Below, in pieces: positions 9,167 to 18,413 of a stretch of 35,586 nucleotides of DNA. Each line of letters begins with the position of its first letter. The stretch's first letter is position 1. Source of the DNA: Geminicoccaceae bacterium (lineage in GTDB: Bacteria; Pseudomonadota; Alphaproteobacteria; Geminicoccales; Geminicoccaceae); contig JANXAZ010000034.1 in the NCBI GenBank assembly GCA_025062095.1, positions 1 through 35,586 on the forward strand. Direction: 5' to 3'. The position numbers were made by a program, and so were the translations under genes. The notes under the pieces were generated by a model. It ran no database searches, was not told the DNA's origin, and saw only the letters and a program-made list of their open reading frames with translations.

Positions 9167-9706
9167 ATGTCGGGAAACGGTAAAAGAACCTTTGTGTCCG
9201 CGCCTCGTTCCGCCCTCGACCTCCGTACCCCGGGACCGCGCGCCGCCGAGGACATCCGCCGCGGCACGATGCGCCTGCTCGCCGCCCTCGGGCTGGCGCC
9301 GCTGGCGGAAGTGCCCCTGCCCGACGGCCGTCGGCTCGACGTCCTGGCCCTCGCACCCGAGGGGAGCTTCTGGGCGGTGGAGATCAAAAGCGTCCCCGCC
9401 GACTTCCGCGCCGACCGCAAATGGCCCGAGTACCGCCGCTTCGCCGACCGCTTCTTCTTCGCCGTCGGCCCCGACTTCCCGCTCGATCTCCTGCCCGCGG
9501 ACACCGGGCTCGTCGTCGCCGACGGCTTCGCGGCGACGCTGGTGCGCGAGGCGCCCCTCGAGCCGCTGCCGCCCGCCCGGCGCCGAGCGCTTCTCCTGCG
9601 CTTCGCCCGGCTCGCCGCCGGTCGGCTCTTGCGCCTCGCGGATCCCTTCTGCGAACCCGGCTGTGCGGCTCAGCCGCCCTCGAACAGCCATTCCTCGATC
9701 AGATAG
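9167..9706 (+). CDS. mmcB: MmcB family DNA repair protein
   Basis: Small protein of the MmcB family, known in Caulobacter as a DNA-damage (mitomycin C) response and repair factor. The 179 residues include a compact PD-(D/E)xK-like core: Asp58 in RRLDVLAL and Glu72/Lys74 in AVEIKSV, followed by DFRADRKWPEY and RFADRFFFAV, which are strongly conserved in the family. The start is taken at ATG 9167; a GTG at 9194 is possible because neither has a strong ribosome site. The last 37 bp overlap the 3' end of nudC convergently, so the C-terminal tail after FCEPGC is probably not conserved. Confidence 0.85.
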   Translation: MSGNGKRTFVSAPRSALDLRTPGPRAAEDIRRGTMRLLAALGLAPLAEVPLPDGRRLDVLALAPEGSFWAVEIKSVPADFRADRKWPEYRRFADRFFFAVGPDFPLDLLPADTGLVVADGFAATLVREAPLEPLPPARRRALLLRFARLAAGRLLRLADPFCEPGCAAQPPSNSHSSIR

Positions 9707-10569
9707 CGGGCGATGCTGTCGGCGGCGGGGAGCCGCACCGGTCGCCGCCCCTCGTCGAGGAGCTCGCGACGGTGGAACCAGCGGGCGTCTTCGAGTTCGT
9801 CCGCGTCGATGCGCAGGGGAGAAAAGCGCGCGCGGGCGCGGAAGCCGAGCATGAGGCTCTGGGGGAAGGGCCAGGGCTGCGAGGAGCGGTAGACGAGCTC
9901 CTCGAGCTCGAGCCCGACCTCTTCGCGGATCTCCCGCGCCACCGCGGCCTCGAGGGACTCGCCCGGTTCGACGAAACCGGCGAGGGTCGAATAGACGCCG
10001 GGAGGGAAACGGGGCGAACGGCCGAGCACGCAATGCTCGCCCGCGGTGACGAGCACGATCACCGCCGGATCGGTGCGCGGGAAGAACTCCGCCGCGCAGC
10101 CCGGGCAGCGGCGCAGGTGCCCGGCTTCGGCGACCCGCAGCGTGCTCCCGCAGCGGCCGCAGAAGCGCTGCATCCCCGCCCAGTGCAGAAGCGCCCGCGC
10201 ATAGGCGAGAAGGCCGAGCTCGCGGGCGGGGAGGAGGGGGGCGAGCGCGCGCAGCTCGACCGGGCGGACCTCCGCACCGGGGACCTCGTCCCCGAGCTCG
10301 AGCGCGAAGACCGCGCGTCCGTCGAGAAGCCCCAGGAAGATCGCCTCTTCCGGGATCTCCCCGCCCAACGCGCGGAGGTCGAGGGCGAAAGGGTCCGGGC
10401 CTTGCGGACGATCGGCGATCAGGACCCGCAGGCCGCCGAGCGCTACGACGAGGCTTTCGGGATCGCGCCGGCGGCGGGCGAGCCAGGCGCCGTCGCGGCG
10501 GCGGTCGGCCGCGCGCTCGAGACCGATCGTGGTGTAGACGTGCGGGGGCGGGTTCGCGGGGATCGGCAC
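9670..10569 (-). CDS. nudC: NADH pyrophosphatase (NUDIX hydrolase, NudC)
   Basis: Hydrolyses NADH or NAD to NMN(H) plus AMP; related enzymes also remove NAD caps from RNA. The 299-residue protein has the NudC layout: a variable N-terminal domain, a zinc ribbon with Cys137, Cys140, Cys155 and Cys158 (CGRCG and CPGC), the NUDIX box starting GFVEPGESLE (about 198-220) and the diagnostic SQPWPFPQS motif (230-238). The start is GTG at 10569; in-frame upstream sequence is proline/arginine-rich and overlaps the ffs promoter. It is divergent from the SRP RNA gene, 81 bp away, and overlaps the end of mmcB by 37 bp. Confidence 0.93.
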   Translation of the reverse strand: MPIPANPPPHVYTTIGLERAADRRRDGAWLARRRRDPESLVVALGGLRVLIADRPQGPDPFALDLRALGGEIPEEAIFLGLLDGRAVFALELGDEVPGAEVRPVELRALAPLLPARELGLLAYARALLHWAGMQRFCGRCGSTLRVAEAGHLRRCPGCAAEFFPRTDPAVIVLVTAGEHCVLGRSPRFPPGVYSTLAGFVEPGESLEAAVAREIREEVGLELEELVYRSSQPWPFPQSLMLGFRARARFSPLRIDADELEDARWFHRRELLDEGRRPVRLPAADSIARYLIEEWLFEGG

Positions 10570-10613
10570 GGCGGCTCCTCGGGCTCGGGGCGGCGATCGG
10601 CCCCGGCCGGATC

Positions 10614-10644
10614 TTGCGCGCGCCGCGCCGGCGGTCGATATACG
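10614..10644 (+). promoter_or_regulatory. Probable promoter of the SRP RNA gene
   Basis: TTGCGC at 10614-10619 and TATACG at 10639-10644 are separated by 19 bp. The -10-like box ends 6 bp before the inferred RNA 5' end at about 10651, where transcription should start. The spacing is slightly long, so the -35 assignment is weaker than the -10. Confidence 0.5.
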
Positions 10645-10650
10645 CTTTTC

Positions 10651-10746
10651 GGAAGGCCGGCGGCGGACGGCGCACTCGCCAACCCGGTCAGGTCCGGAAG
10701 GAAGCAGCCGTAACGAGCTCCGCGTCGGGTCGTCCGCCGGTCTTCC
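10651..10746 (+). ncRNA. ffs: Signal recognition particle RNA (4.5S type)
   Basis: Bacterial small SRP RNA, the scaffold for Ffh in co-translational membrane targeting. The apical loop region carries the conserved GGTCAGGTCCGGAAGGAAGC with the GGAA tetraloop, followed by AGCAGCCG. The outer arms pair as GGAAG/CTTCC and CCGGCGG-type/CCGCCGG sequences, giving a long hairpin of about 96 nt. The location just upstream of dnaX and divergent from nudC matches many alphaproteobacteria. The ends are estimated from base pairing and may be off by a few nucleotides. Confidence 0.93.
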
Positions 10747-10775
10747 ACCCCCGAGCCGACCGGACCGGTCTTCCT

Positions 10776-12452
10776 TTGTCTCCCGACGACCGTTCGCCCA
10801 TCGCCGCGCGCGGCGCACCGCTTTCCCGACCCTATCGCGTGCTCGCCCGTGCTCATCGACCTCAGCGGCTCTCCGAGCTCGTGGGCCAAGACGCGCTCGT
10901 GCGCACGGTCACCAACGCCTTCCGGACCGGCCGGATCGCCCACGCCTTCCTCCTTTCCGGCATTCGCGGGGTGGGCAAGACGACGACCGCGCGCATCCTC
11001 GCCAAGGGCCTCAACTGCACCGGCCCCGACGGCCGCGGCGGACCCACGCCCGAGCCCTGCGGCGTCTGCCCGTCCTGCGTGGCGATCGCCGAGCAGCGCG
11101 CGCTCGACGTCATCGAGATGGACGCCGCCTCGCAGACCGGCAAAGACGACGTCCTCGCCCTCGTCCAGGGCATCCAGCTCGCCCCGGTGGCGGCGCGCTA
11201 CAAGGTCTACATCCTGGACGAGGTCCACATGCTCTCCGAGAAGGCCTGGAACGCTCTTCTCAAGACGGTCGAGGAACCGCCCCCGCACGCCAAGTTCATC
11301 TTCGCCACCACCGAAGTCCGCAAGGTTCCCCTGACCGTCCTTTCGCGCTGTCAGCGCTTCGAGCTGCGTCGGGTGGACGCGGAGCGGCTGGTCGCGCATC
11401 TCGCCGAGATCTGCCGCAAGGAGGGGATCGCGGCGGAAGCCGAGGCGCTGTCCCTGCTCGCCGCGGCGGCCGAGGGATCGGTGCGCGACGCGCTTTCCCT
11501 CCTCGACCAGGCGATCGCCATCGGGGAAGGCCGGGTGACGGCGGATGCCGTGCGCGAGATGCTCGGGCTCGCCGACCGCGGCCGCATCCTCGACCTGTTC
11601 GAAGCCGCGCTTTCGGGCCCGCCCGGGCGCGTGCTCGACCGCTTCGCCGAGCTCTGGGCGCTCGGCGCCGAGCCGCGGATGGTCCTCGGGGATCTCTTGC
11701 ACCTCGTCCATCTCGCCAGCCGGCTCGCCGTCGGCGTCGATCCGGCCCGGCTCGGGGCACCGCTCGATTCCCGCACGACGGCGCGGCTCCAGGCGCTCGT
11801 GCGCGAGCGCGACCTGCCGCGGCTCGCGCGCGCCTGGCAGATCCTCCTCAAGGGGCTCGAGGAGGTGAAGAACGCGCCTTCCCCGGTGGCGGCGGCGGAG
11901 ATGGTGCTCTTGCGGCTCGCCTGCGTGGCGGACGTACCCCCGCCGGGCGAGCTCGCCCGGCTTTTGCGCGCGGGCGGCGATCGCGCCGCGGGCTCCGTGC
12001 GCGGAACGGTCGCGGTGGCCGCGCCGGAGGCCGCCGGGGCGAGCCCCGAGCCCCCGCCCGCGGATTTCGCCGAGCTCGTCGCCCTGTTGCGCGCGCGCGG
12101 GGAGGCTCTGCTCGCCGCTTGGCTCGCGGAAGGGGCGCGGCTCGTGAGCTACGCCCCGGGCCGGGTCCTGTTCCGCCCCGTGGGCGGCATGCCCGAAGAC
12201 CTGCCCCGGCGGCTCGCGCGGGCGCTCGAGCGGCTGTTCGGCCGAAGCTGGACGGTGGAGACGTGTCCGGAAGCGGGGGCGCCCACCCTCGCCGAACAGG
12301 AGGCGGCGCGCAAAGCGAAGCGGATGGAAGAGCTCGCGCGCGCTCCCGACATCCGCGAGCTCTTGGAGCTTTTCCCGGGAGCGCGCATCGTCGAGGTGCG
12401 CACCGCTCCCGGCACCGGCGAAGCGGTCGACAATCGAGGAGCGCAGCGGTGA
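10776..12452 (+). CDS. dnaX: DNA polymerase III subunits gamma/tau
   Basis: ATPase of the clamp loader that places the beta clamp on DNA. The 558-residue product contains YRVLARAHRP, Walker A GIRGVGKTT (62-70), four zinc cysteines (Cys81, 95, 98, 101), the DEVH box (148-151), sensor I FIFATTE and the arginine-finger SRCQRF. The C-terminal third is the alphaproteobacterial tau-like extension. TTG at 10776 is the only reasonable start downstream of the SRP RNA; a GTG at 10839 would cut into the conserved N-terminus. No slippery heptamer of the E. coli gamma type was noticed. It overlaps ybaB by 4 bp (GTGA). Confidence 0.95.
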   Translation: MSPDDRSPIAARGAPLSRPYRVLARAHRPQRLSELVGQDALVRTVTNAFRTGRIAHAFLLSGIRGVGKTTTARILAKGLNCTGPDGRGGPTPEPCGVCPSCVAIAEQRALDVIEMDAASQTGKDDVLALVQGIQLAPVAARYKVYILDEVHMLSEKAWNALLKTVEEPPPHAKFIFATTEVRKVPLTVLSRCQRFELRRVDAERLVAHLAEICRKEGIAAEAEALSLLAAAAEGSVRDALSLLDQAIAIGEGRVTADAVREMLGLADRGRILDLFEAALSGPPGRVLDRFAELWALGAEPRMVLGDLLHLVHLASRLAVGVDPARLGAPLDSRTTARLQALVRERDLPRLARAWQILLKGLEEVKNAPSPVAAAEMVLLRLACVADVPPPGELARLLRAGGDRAAGSVRGTVAVAAPEAAGASPEPPPADFAELVALLRARGEALLAAWLAEGARLVSYAPGRVLFRPVGGMPEDLPRRLARALERLFGRSWTVETCPEAGAPTLAEQEAARKAKRMEELARAPDIRELLELFPGARIVEVRTAPGTGEAVDNRGAQR

Positions 12453-12772
12453 AGAACCTCTCGAACATGCTCAAAGAGGCCCAGAAGCTGCAACAGCGCA
12501 TGGCCGAACTGCAGCAGCGGCTGGCCGAGATCACCGTGGAAGGGCGCGCGGGCGGCGGGCTCGTCACCGTGCTCATGTCGGGCAAGGGCGAGCTCAAGAA
12601 GGTCAAGATCGACAAGAGCCTGCTCGATCCGAACGAGGTCGAGATCCTCGAAGATCTCGTCGTCGCGGCGGTGAACGACGCCAAGGCCAAGCTCGAAGCG
12701 CAGCTGGCCGAGGAGATGCAGAAGATGGCGGGTGGCCTGGCGCTGCCCCCGGGTCTCAAACTGCCGTTCTAG
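12449..12772 (+). CDS. ybaB: YbaB/EbfC family nucleoid-associated protein
   Basis: Small dimeric DNA-binding protein of the YbaB/EbfC family, usually co-transcribed with dnaX and recR. The 107 residues show a coiled N-terminal helix (KNLSNMLKEAQKLQQRMAELQ), the glycine-rich turn AGGGLVTVLMSGKGEL and the conserved ILEDLVVAAVNDA segment. The start is GTG at 12449, overlapping the dnaX stop, with a good GAGGAG ribosome site at 12436-12441, 7 nt upstream. Five bp downstream lies recR, completing the classical dnaX-ybaB-recR operon. Confidence 0.95.
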   Translation: MKNLSNMLKEAQKLQQRMAELQQRLAEITVEGRAGGGLVTVLMSGKGELKKVKIDKSLLDPNEVEILEDLVVAAVNDAKAKLEAQLAEEMQKMAGGLALPPGLKLPF

Positions 12773-12776
12773 CGCC

Positions 12777-13373
12777 TTGATCGCCGAGCCGATCGAAGAT
12801 CTCGTCCGTCTTCTCGCGCGCTTGCCCGGGCTCGGTCCGCGCTCGGCGCGCCGGGCCACGCTCGCGCTCCTCAAGCGGCCGGATACGCTGCTCGCCCCGC
12901 TCGCCGCGGCGCTCGAGCGCTGCGCGCGCGAGGTCCGGCGCTGCTCGCTGTGCGGCAATCTCGACCTCTCCGACCCTTGCGCGATCTGCCGCGATCCGGA
13001 CCGCGATCCGACCCAGATCCTGGTGGTCGAGGGGATCGAGGACCTCTGGGCGATGGAGCGGACCGGAAGCTTCAAGGGCCGCTACCACGTGCTCGGGGGC
13101 ACGCTCTCGGCGATCGACGCGGTGGGCCCGGAAGAGCTCGGGGTCGATCGACTGCTGCGCCGGGTGGCCGAAACCCCCGGGGTGGAGGTGATCCTCGCGC
13201 TCTCCGCCACCGTCGCCGGCCAGACCACGACGCATTATCTCGCCCGCCGGCTCGCGGGCTCGGGGGCCCGGATCACGCGGCTGGGCTACGGCCTTCCCGT
13301 GGGGGGCGAGCTCAACTATCTGGACGAGGGCACGCTCCGGGCCGCCTTCGAGGCCCGCCGGCCGCTCCTCTGA
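12777..13373 (+). CDS. recR: Recombination mediator protein RecR
   Basis: Works with RecO/RecF in loading RecA at gaps during recombinational repair. The 198-residue protein has the helix-hairpin-helix LPGLGPRSARRA (about 16-27), a four-cysteine zinc finger (Cys56, 59, 68, 71), the Toprim domain starting ILVVEGIEDLWAMERTG (about 81) and the C-terminal LGYGLPVGGELNYLDEGTL motif. Length equals the family norm of about 200. The start is most likely TTG at 12777, 5 bp after the ybaB stop; there is no obvious Shine-Dalgarno, which suggests translational coupling. Confidence 0.96.
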   Translation: MIAEPIEDLVRLLARLPGLGPRSARRATLALLKRPDTLLAPLAAALERCAREVRRCSLCGNLDLSDPCAICRDPDRDPTQILVVEGIEDLWAMERTGSFKGRYHVLGGTLSAIDAVGPEELGVDRLLRRVAETPGVEVILALSATVAGQTTTHYLARRLAGSGARITRLGYGLPVGGELNYLDEGTLRAAFEARRPLL

Positions 13374-13397
13374 GCTCGCTTCGGATCCCGTGCTCCC

Positions 13398-13910
13398 ATG
13401 GCCGTCCGTCGCATCCTGATCGCCCCGCATCCGCTGCTCAAGCTCAAGGCGCGCCCCGTCGAGCGCTTCGACGAGGAGCTGTCGCGTCTTCTCGACGACA
13501 TGCTCGAGACCATGTACCGGGCGCCGGGGATCGGCCTCGCCGCCCCCCAGATCGGCGTCTCGTTGCGGGCGGTGGTCGTCGATCTCGCCAAAGAGGGCGA
13601 GCCCAGAGCGCCCCTGCGGATCGTCAATCCCGAGATCACCTGGTACTCGGACGAGCTCGTGACCATGGAAGAGGGGTGTCTTTCCCTGCCCGAGCAATTC
13701 GCGGAAGTCACCCGTCCGCGGGCCGTCCGCCTGCGCTATCGAGACGAACGCGGCGGGGAGCACGAACTCGAAGCCGAGGGCCTCCTCGCGCGCTGCCTGC
13801 AACACGAGGTCGATCACCTCGACGGCATCCTCTTCGTCGATCGGCTCTCCCCCCTCAAGCGCAACATCATCATGCGCAAACTCGCCAAGGCCCGACGGGC
13901 GCGCGCCTGA
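13398..13910 (+). CDS. def: Peptide deformylase
   Basis: Metalloenzyme that removes the N-formyl group from nascent proteins. The 170 residues carry all three signature motifs: GIGLAAPQIG (44-53), EGCLSLP with metal ligand Cys94, and QHEVDHLDG with ligands His136 and His140 and catalytic Glu137. The ATG at 13398 gives a standard N-terminus (AVRRILIAPHPLLK). It is followed 8 bp later by fmt, the enzyme that adds the formyl group to initiator tRNA, the usual pairing. Confidence 0.97.
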   Translation: MAVRRILIAPHPLLKLKARPVERFDEELSRLLDDMLETMYRAPGIGLAAPQIGVSLRAVVVDLAKEGEPRAPLRIVNPEITWYSDELVTMEEGCLSLPEQFAEVTRPRAVRLRYRDERGGEHELEAEGLLARCLQHEVDHLDGILFVDRLSPLKRNIIMRKLAKARRARA

Positions 13911-13918
13911 GCCGACCC

Positions 13919-14842
13919 GTGCCGCTGCGCCTGGTGTTCTTCGGCAGCGCCGCCTTCGCCGTGCCGGCACTCGCGGCGCTCGCGCGGAGCCCGCATCGGC
14001 TCCTCCTCGTGCTCTCCCAGCCGCCGCGCCCGGCGGGACGAGGTTTGAAGGAGCGGCCCACGCCCGTGCACGAGGTGGCGCAGAGGCTGGGCCTGCCGGT
14101 GCGCACGCCGGAAAGCCTGCGCGAACCCGCGATTCTCGAGGAGCTGCGGGCGCTCGCCCCCGATCTCGGGGTGGTCGCGGCCTACGGTCTCATCCTGCCC
14201 GAGGCCGTGCTGCGGATCCCGCGGCTCGGCTGCGTCAATCTCCACGCCTCGCTCTTGCCGCGCTGGCGCGGCGCCGCCCCGATCCAACGCGCGATCCTCG
14301 CGGGCGATCCCGTCACCGGGGTGTGCCTGATGCAGATGGATCGGGGGCTCGACACCGGACCGGTCCTCGCCCGGCGGGAGACCCCCATCGGACCGCGCGA
14401 GACGGCGGGAGAACTGCACGATCGGCTCGCGGCGATGGCGGCGGAGCTCCTGCTCGAGGAGCTGCCGGCGATCGAAGGGGGAACCGCCCGGGCGACGCCC
14501 CAGCCCGAGGACGGGGCGAGCTACGCCGCCAAGCTCGGCCCCGAGGACCAGCGGCTCGATTTCGCGCAGAGCGCCATCGCCCTCGACCGCCGGATCCGCG
14601 CCCTCGCCCCCGCCCCCGGGGCGTTCTGCTTCGCCCGCGGCGAGCGGCTCGTCGTGCTCGAGGCGGAACCGCGCGAGGGCCCGCGGGGAGAGCCGGGAAC
14701 CGTGGTCGCCCCGCCTTTGGTCGTCGCTTGCGGGGAAGGCGCGCTCGCGCTGTTGCGCGTCAAGCGCGCCGGCCGCAAGGCGATGAGCGCCGAGGAGCTG
14801 CAGCGCGGCTTCCCGCTACCGGTCGGCACGCACCTGGAGTGA
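13919..14842 (+). CDS. fmt: Methionyl-tRNA formyltransferase
   Basis: Formylates Met-tRNAfMet with 10-formyl-tetrahydrofolate for translation initiation. The 307-residue protein has an N-terminal Rossmann-type domain (LRLVFFGSAAFAVPAL), the folate site CVNLHASLLPRWRGAAPIQ with catalytic Asn107 and His109, Asp145 in DRGLDTGPVL, and the C-terminal OB-like tRNA-binding domain. The start is GTG at 13919, 8 bp after def. The usual YTQPDRPAGRG segment reads LSQPPRPAGRG here, a minor variation. Confidence 0.96.
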   Translation: MPLRLVFFGSAAFAVPALAALARSPHRLLLVLSQPPRPAGRGLKERPTPVHEVAQRLGLPVRTPESLREPAILEELRALAPDLGVVAAYGLILPEAVLRIPRLGCVNLHASLLPRWRGAAPIQRAILAGDPVTGVCLMQMDRGLDTGPVLARRETPIGPRETAGELHDRLAAMAAELLLEELPAIEGGTARATPQPEDGASYAAKLGPEDQRLDFAQSAIALDRRIRALAPAPGAFCFARGERLVVLEAEPREGPRGEPGTVVAPPLVVACGEGALALLRVKRAGRKAMSAEELQRGFPLPVGTHLE

Positions 14843-14848
14843 GGCCGT

Positions 14849-15601
14849 TTGCAGCGCTGGCGGCTCGCGATCGAATACGACGGCGGCCCGTTCGTCGGCT
14901 GGCAGCGCCAGGCGAACGGGCTCTCCGTGCAAGCGCTGCTCGAAGAGGCGATCGGTCGCCTCACCGGCGAACGGACGACGGTGGTGGGCGGCGCCCGCAC
15001 CGATGCCGGGGTGCACGCGCTCGGCCAGGTGGCGCACGTCGATCTCGCCCGCGACATCGCACCCGAGCGGCTGGCCGCGGGCCTCAACGCGCATCTCCGC
15101 CCGCATCCCGTCTCGGTGCTCGACGCGCGACGGGTGGGGGCGAACTTCCACGCCCGCTTCTCGGCCCTGCGGAAGAGCTATCTCTACCGCATCCTCGCCC
15201 GCCGCGCACCGCCCGCGCTCGAGCGCGGGCGGGTGTGGCACGTGCCCCCGGACCTCGATGCCGAGCGCATGCACGACGCCGCCCAGGCGCTCGTCGGTCG
15301 GCACGACTTCACGAGCTTCCGGGCCGCGGAATGCCAAGCCCGAAGCCCGGTCAAGACGCTCGAGCTCCTGCACGTGCAGCGCAAGGGCGCGATCGTCGAG
15401 ATCCGGGCGGTGGCCCGCTCGTTCCTGCACCACCAGGTGCGCAACATCGTCGGCACGCTCGTGCGCGTGGGCCTGGGCCGGGAAGACGTGGGATGGCCGG
15501 CCCGCGTCCTCGCGGCGCGCGATCGACGCCTGGCCGGCCCCACCGCCCCGGCCTGCGGGCTCTATCTCGAGCGGATCGACTATCCGCCCGAAGAGGAGTG
15601 A
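14849..15601 (+). CDS. truA: tRNA pseudouridine(38-40) synthase
   Basis: Makes pseudouridine at positions 38-40 of the tRNA anticodon arm. The 250-residue product has the TruA core YDGGPFVGWQRQ (about 10-21), the catalytic aspartate Asp52 in GARTDAGVHALGQ, and FLHHQVRNIVGTLV. The start is TTG at 14849 with a GAGTGAGG ribosome site a few nucleotides upstream that overlaps the fmt stop. Its last 22 bp overlap the end of the membrane-protein gene on the minus strand. It is the last gene of the ffs-to-truA group. Confidence 0.96.
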   Translation: MQRWRLAIEYDGGPFVGWQRQANGLSVQALLEEAIGRLTGERTTVVGGARTDAGVHALGQVAHVDLARDIAPERLAAGLNAHLRPHPVSVLDARRVGANFHARFSALRKSYLYRILARRAPPALERGRVWHVPPDLDAERMHDAAQALVGRHDFTSFRAAECQARSPVKTLELLHVQRKGAIVEIRAVARSFLHHQVRNIVGTLVRVGLGREDVGWPARVLAARDRRLAGPTAPACGLYLERIDYPPEEE

Positions 15602-16182
15602 GCGGGATCCGAGAGCCAGAGCTCGAGCCGGTCGGTGGTCCCGCTCACGAGAAGGCTCACGAGGACGTCGAGAAGGAGAAAGCCGGCGGCGATCCCGCCC
15701 GGAGCCTCGAGCGCGGTCTTGATCACGAGCCATTGGTAGAACAGCGCCGAGAGCACGGCGACGGTCGTGACCACGGTCCCCGGCCCCGCGGGCAAGACAA
15801 GCGCCGCGAGACTGGCAAGAGCGAGGAGCGCGACTTGCAACACCGCCGCCCAGTTGACGGCGACGACGAGCGGCACGAAGCGCCCGCCCTGGCGCAAGAG
15901 GTGGAGCACGAGCCCGGCGGCGATCGGAAAGGCGAGCCAGCCCACGACGTAGCCGAGCCCCTCGAGGAGGACGAGGAGCACGGGGGCGAGCGCCACCGGT
16001 CGCCGCTCCAGCCGCTGGATCACGAGCAAGGCGTAAACCGGCGCCGCCAAGAGCATGGCGGTGAACGACTTGAAAAAACCGTCGAGGGTGAGGTCGAAGC
16101 GCGACATGGCGTCGGCCTCGCCTCTCAGGATCGCGAGCGCGCCTTCGATGCCCCGGCGGATCTCGGCCCCGCTCGCGATCAT
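15580..16182 (-). CDS. Multi-pass membrane protein, Yip1-like
   Basis: A 200-residue hydrophobic protein with about five or six membrane segments (approximately 39-57, 66-95, 103-130, 135-155, 163-181) after a 35-residue soluble N-terminus. The spacing and the small polar loops resemble Yip1-domain or related inner-membrane proteins that commonly sit beside dapE in alphaproteobacteria; this is a family-level impression only. Its ATG overlaps the dapE stop (ATGA), so it is probably translated with dapE. The 3' end overlaps truA by 22 bp convergently. The function is unknown. Confidence 0.7.
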   Translation of the reverse strand: MIASGAEIRRGIEGALAILRGEADAMSRFDLTLDGFFKSFTAMLLAAPVYALLVIQRLERRPVALAPVLLVLLEGLGYVVGWLAFPIAAGLVLHLLRQGGRFVPLVVAVNWAAVLQVALLALASLAALVLPAGPGTVVTTVAVLSALFYQWLVIKTALEAPGGIAAGFLLLDVLVSLLVSGTTDRLELWLSDPAHSSSGG

Positions 16183-17336
16183 CGCTGCGCGCTCGCCCCG
16201 AGGAAAAAGCGCTCGAGGAAGAGCCCGTAGATGCGCGCGAGGCCCTCGATGTCGGCCAGGCGCACCTGCTCGTCGACCTGGTGCATGGTGGGCCCCGGCA
16301 GGCCGAACTCGACGACCGGACAGGACGCGGCGAAAAAGCGGGCGTCCGAGGTCCCGCCCGAGGTGTCGAAGCGCGGGCGACGGCCGGTCACCCGCTCGAT
16401 CGCCTCGGCGAGCATCTCGGTGAGCGGACCTTCCGCGGTGCGGAAGGGTTCGGCGGCGACGGTGACCTCGAGCTCGTACGGGATCCCCAGGGCGTCGAGA
16501 AGAGCGCGCAGGCGTCGCTCGAGCGCGGATCCCTCGTGGCGGTCGTTGAAGCGGACGTTGAAGAGCGCCGAGGCTTCGCCGGGGATGACGTTGCTCGCCG
16601 GGTTGCCGATGTCGATCGAGGCGATCTGCAACGAAGAAGGCGGAAAATACGGCGTGCCCTCGTCGAGCCGCACGGCCAAGAGCGCCTGGAGCACGCTCAC
16701 CAGCCTGTGAGCGGCGTTCTCCGCCCGCTCGGGATAGGCCGTATGGCCCTGCCTGCCCAGGACCCTGAGCCGCCCGGTGAGGGAGCCGCGCCGGCCGATC
16801 TTGGCGAGATCGCCCAGGGTCTCGACCGAGGTGGGCTCGCCCACGAGACAGGCGTCCGGCCCCAGCCCCCGCTCCGTCGCCCAGCGCAGGATCCGCGCGG
16901 TGCCGTCCACGGCCGGGCCCTCCTCGTCGCCGGTGAGGAACAGGCTGAGCCGGCCGGGAAATTGCGGATGCCGCTCGAGAAAGCCGATCGCGGCGGCGAT
17001 CATCGCCGCCACTCCGCTCTTCATGTCCGCGGCTCCGCGCCCGAACAGACGCCCCTCGCGGATCTCGCCCGCGAACGGGGGCACGCTCCACCGCCCGGGA
17101 TCGCCCGGAGGCACGGTATCGAGATGGCCGCTCAAGACCAGATGCGGCCGCCCGGCGCCCGCCGTGGCGACGAGATTGTCGACCTCCGCGCCCGCGCTCG
17201 CGAAGGGCAGACGGGTGCAAGAGAAGCCGGCCTCGGCGAGCAGCCGCTCGCACAGGTCGAGCGCCGCCCCGCAGTCCGGGGTCACGCTGGGGATGCGCAC
17301 GAGGGCGGCGGCGAGGGCGACGGGATCGATCGTCAT
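16179..17336 (-). CDS. dapE: Succinyl-diaminopimelate desuccinylase
   Basis: Zinc M20-family hydrolase producing LL-diaminopimelate from its N-succinyl derivative in the succinylase branch of lysine and peptidoglycan synthesis. The 385 residues include SGHLDTVP with His71 and catalytic Asp73, GRGAADMKSG with metal-bridging Asp104, GDEEGPA with the general base Glu138 and metal Glu139, a lid domain, and the C-terminal GPTMHQVDE histidine ligand. It begins at ATG 17336, 40 bp downstream of dapD, which encodes the enzyme two steps earlier in the same pathway. Confidence 0.95.
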   Translation of the reverse strand: MTIDPVALAAALVRIPSVTPDCGAALDLCERLLAEAGFSCTRLPFASAGAEVDNLVATAGAGRPHLVLSGHLDTVPPGDPGRWSVPPFAGEIREGRLFGRGAADMKSGVAAMIAAAIGFLERHPQFPGRLSLFLTGDEEGPAVDGTARILRWATERGLGPDACLVGEPTSVETLGDLAKIGRRGSLTGRLRVLGRQGHTAYPERAENAAHRLVSVLQALLAVRLDEGTPYFPPSSLQIASIDIGNPASNVIPGEASALFNVRFNDRHEGSALERRLRALLDALGIPYELEVTVAAEPFRTAEGPLTEMLAEAIERVTGRRPRFDTSGGTSDARFFAASCPVVEFGLPGPTMHQVDEQVRLADIEGLARIYGLFLERFFLGASAQR

Positions 17337-17376
17337 GCGCGCCTTGTACCCCGGATCCCGGCGCCCTCGCGAGCGC

Positions 17377-18219
<843 letters not shown>

Positions 18220-18277
18220 GGTGTTCAGTTCCCGTAGCCTTGCGCACGCTATCCGCAACCGGTTCGACGGAGCCGCG

Positions 18278-18305
18278 AGGCTAGCCCCGAAGGTGCGCCT
18301 GTCAA
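18278..18305 (-). promoter_or_regulatory. Probable dapD promoter
   Basis: On the minus strand a perfect TTGACA (18305-18300) is followed, 16 bp later, by TAGCCT (18283-18278). Transcription would begin near 18271, leaving about 50 nt of leader before the dapD ATG at 18219. The -35 is strong and the -10 is weak. Confidence 0.5.
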
Positions 18306-18413
18306 TTCGCGCCCCGCCACCGACCCCGCCGCCTCGTCGACGTCCGCGCGGCGAAAGCCGCATCCGACCGGCTCGCGCTTGTCGCGCCCGGCGGCCGCAC
18401 CTAGGCTTCGGCC

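Noticed and set aside
6294-9854. 1186-codon plus-strand frame opposite dnaB and the DUF2336 gene
   Set aside because: Composition is that of a reverse-complement shadow (His/Asp/Arg-rich, no domains), and it crosses several real genes.
10776-12452. Programmed frameshift in dnaX to make a short gamma subunit
   Set aside because: No A-AAA-AAG slippery site or downstream stop in the -1 frame with a supporting hairpin was recognised.
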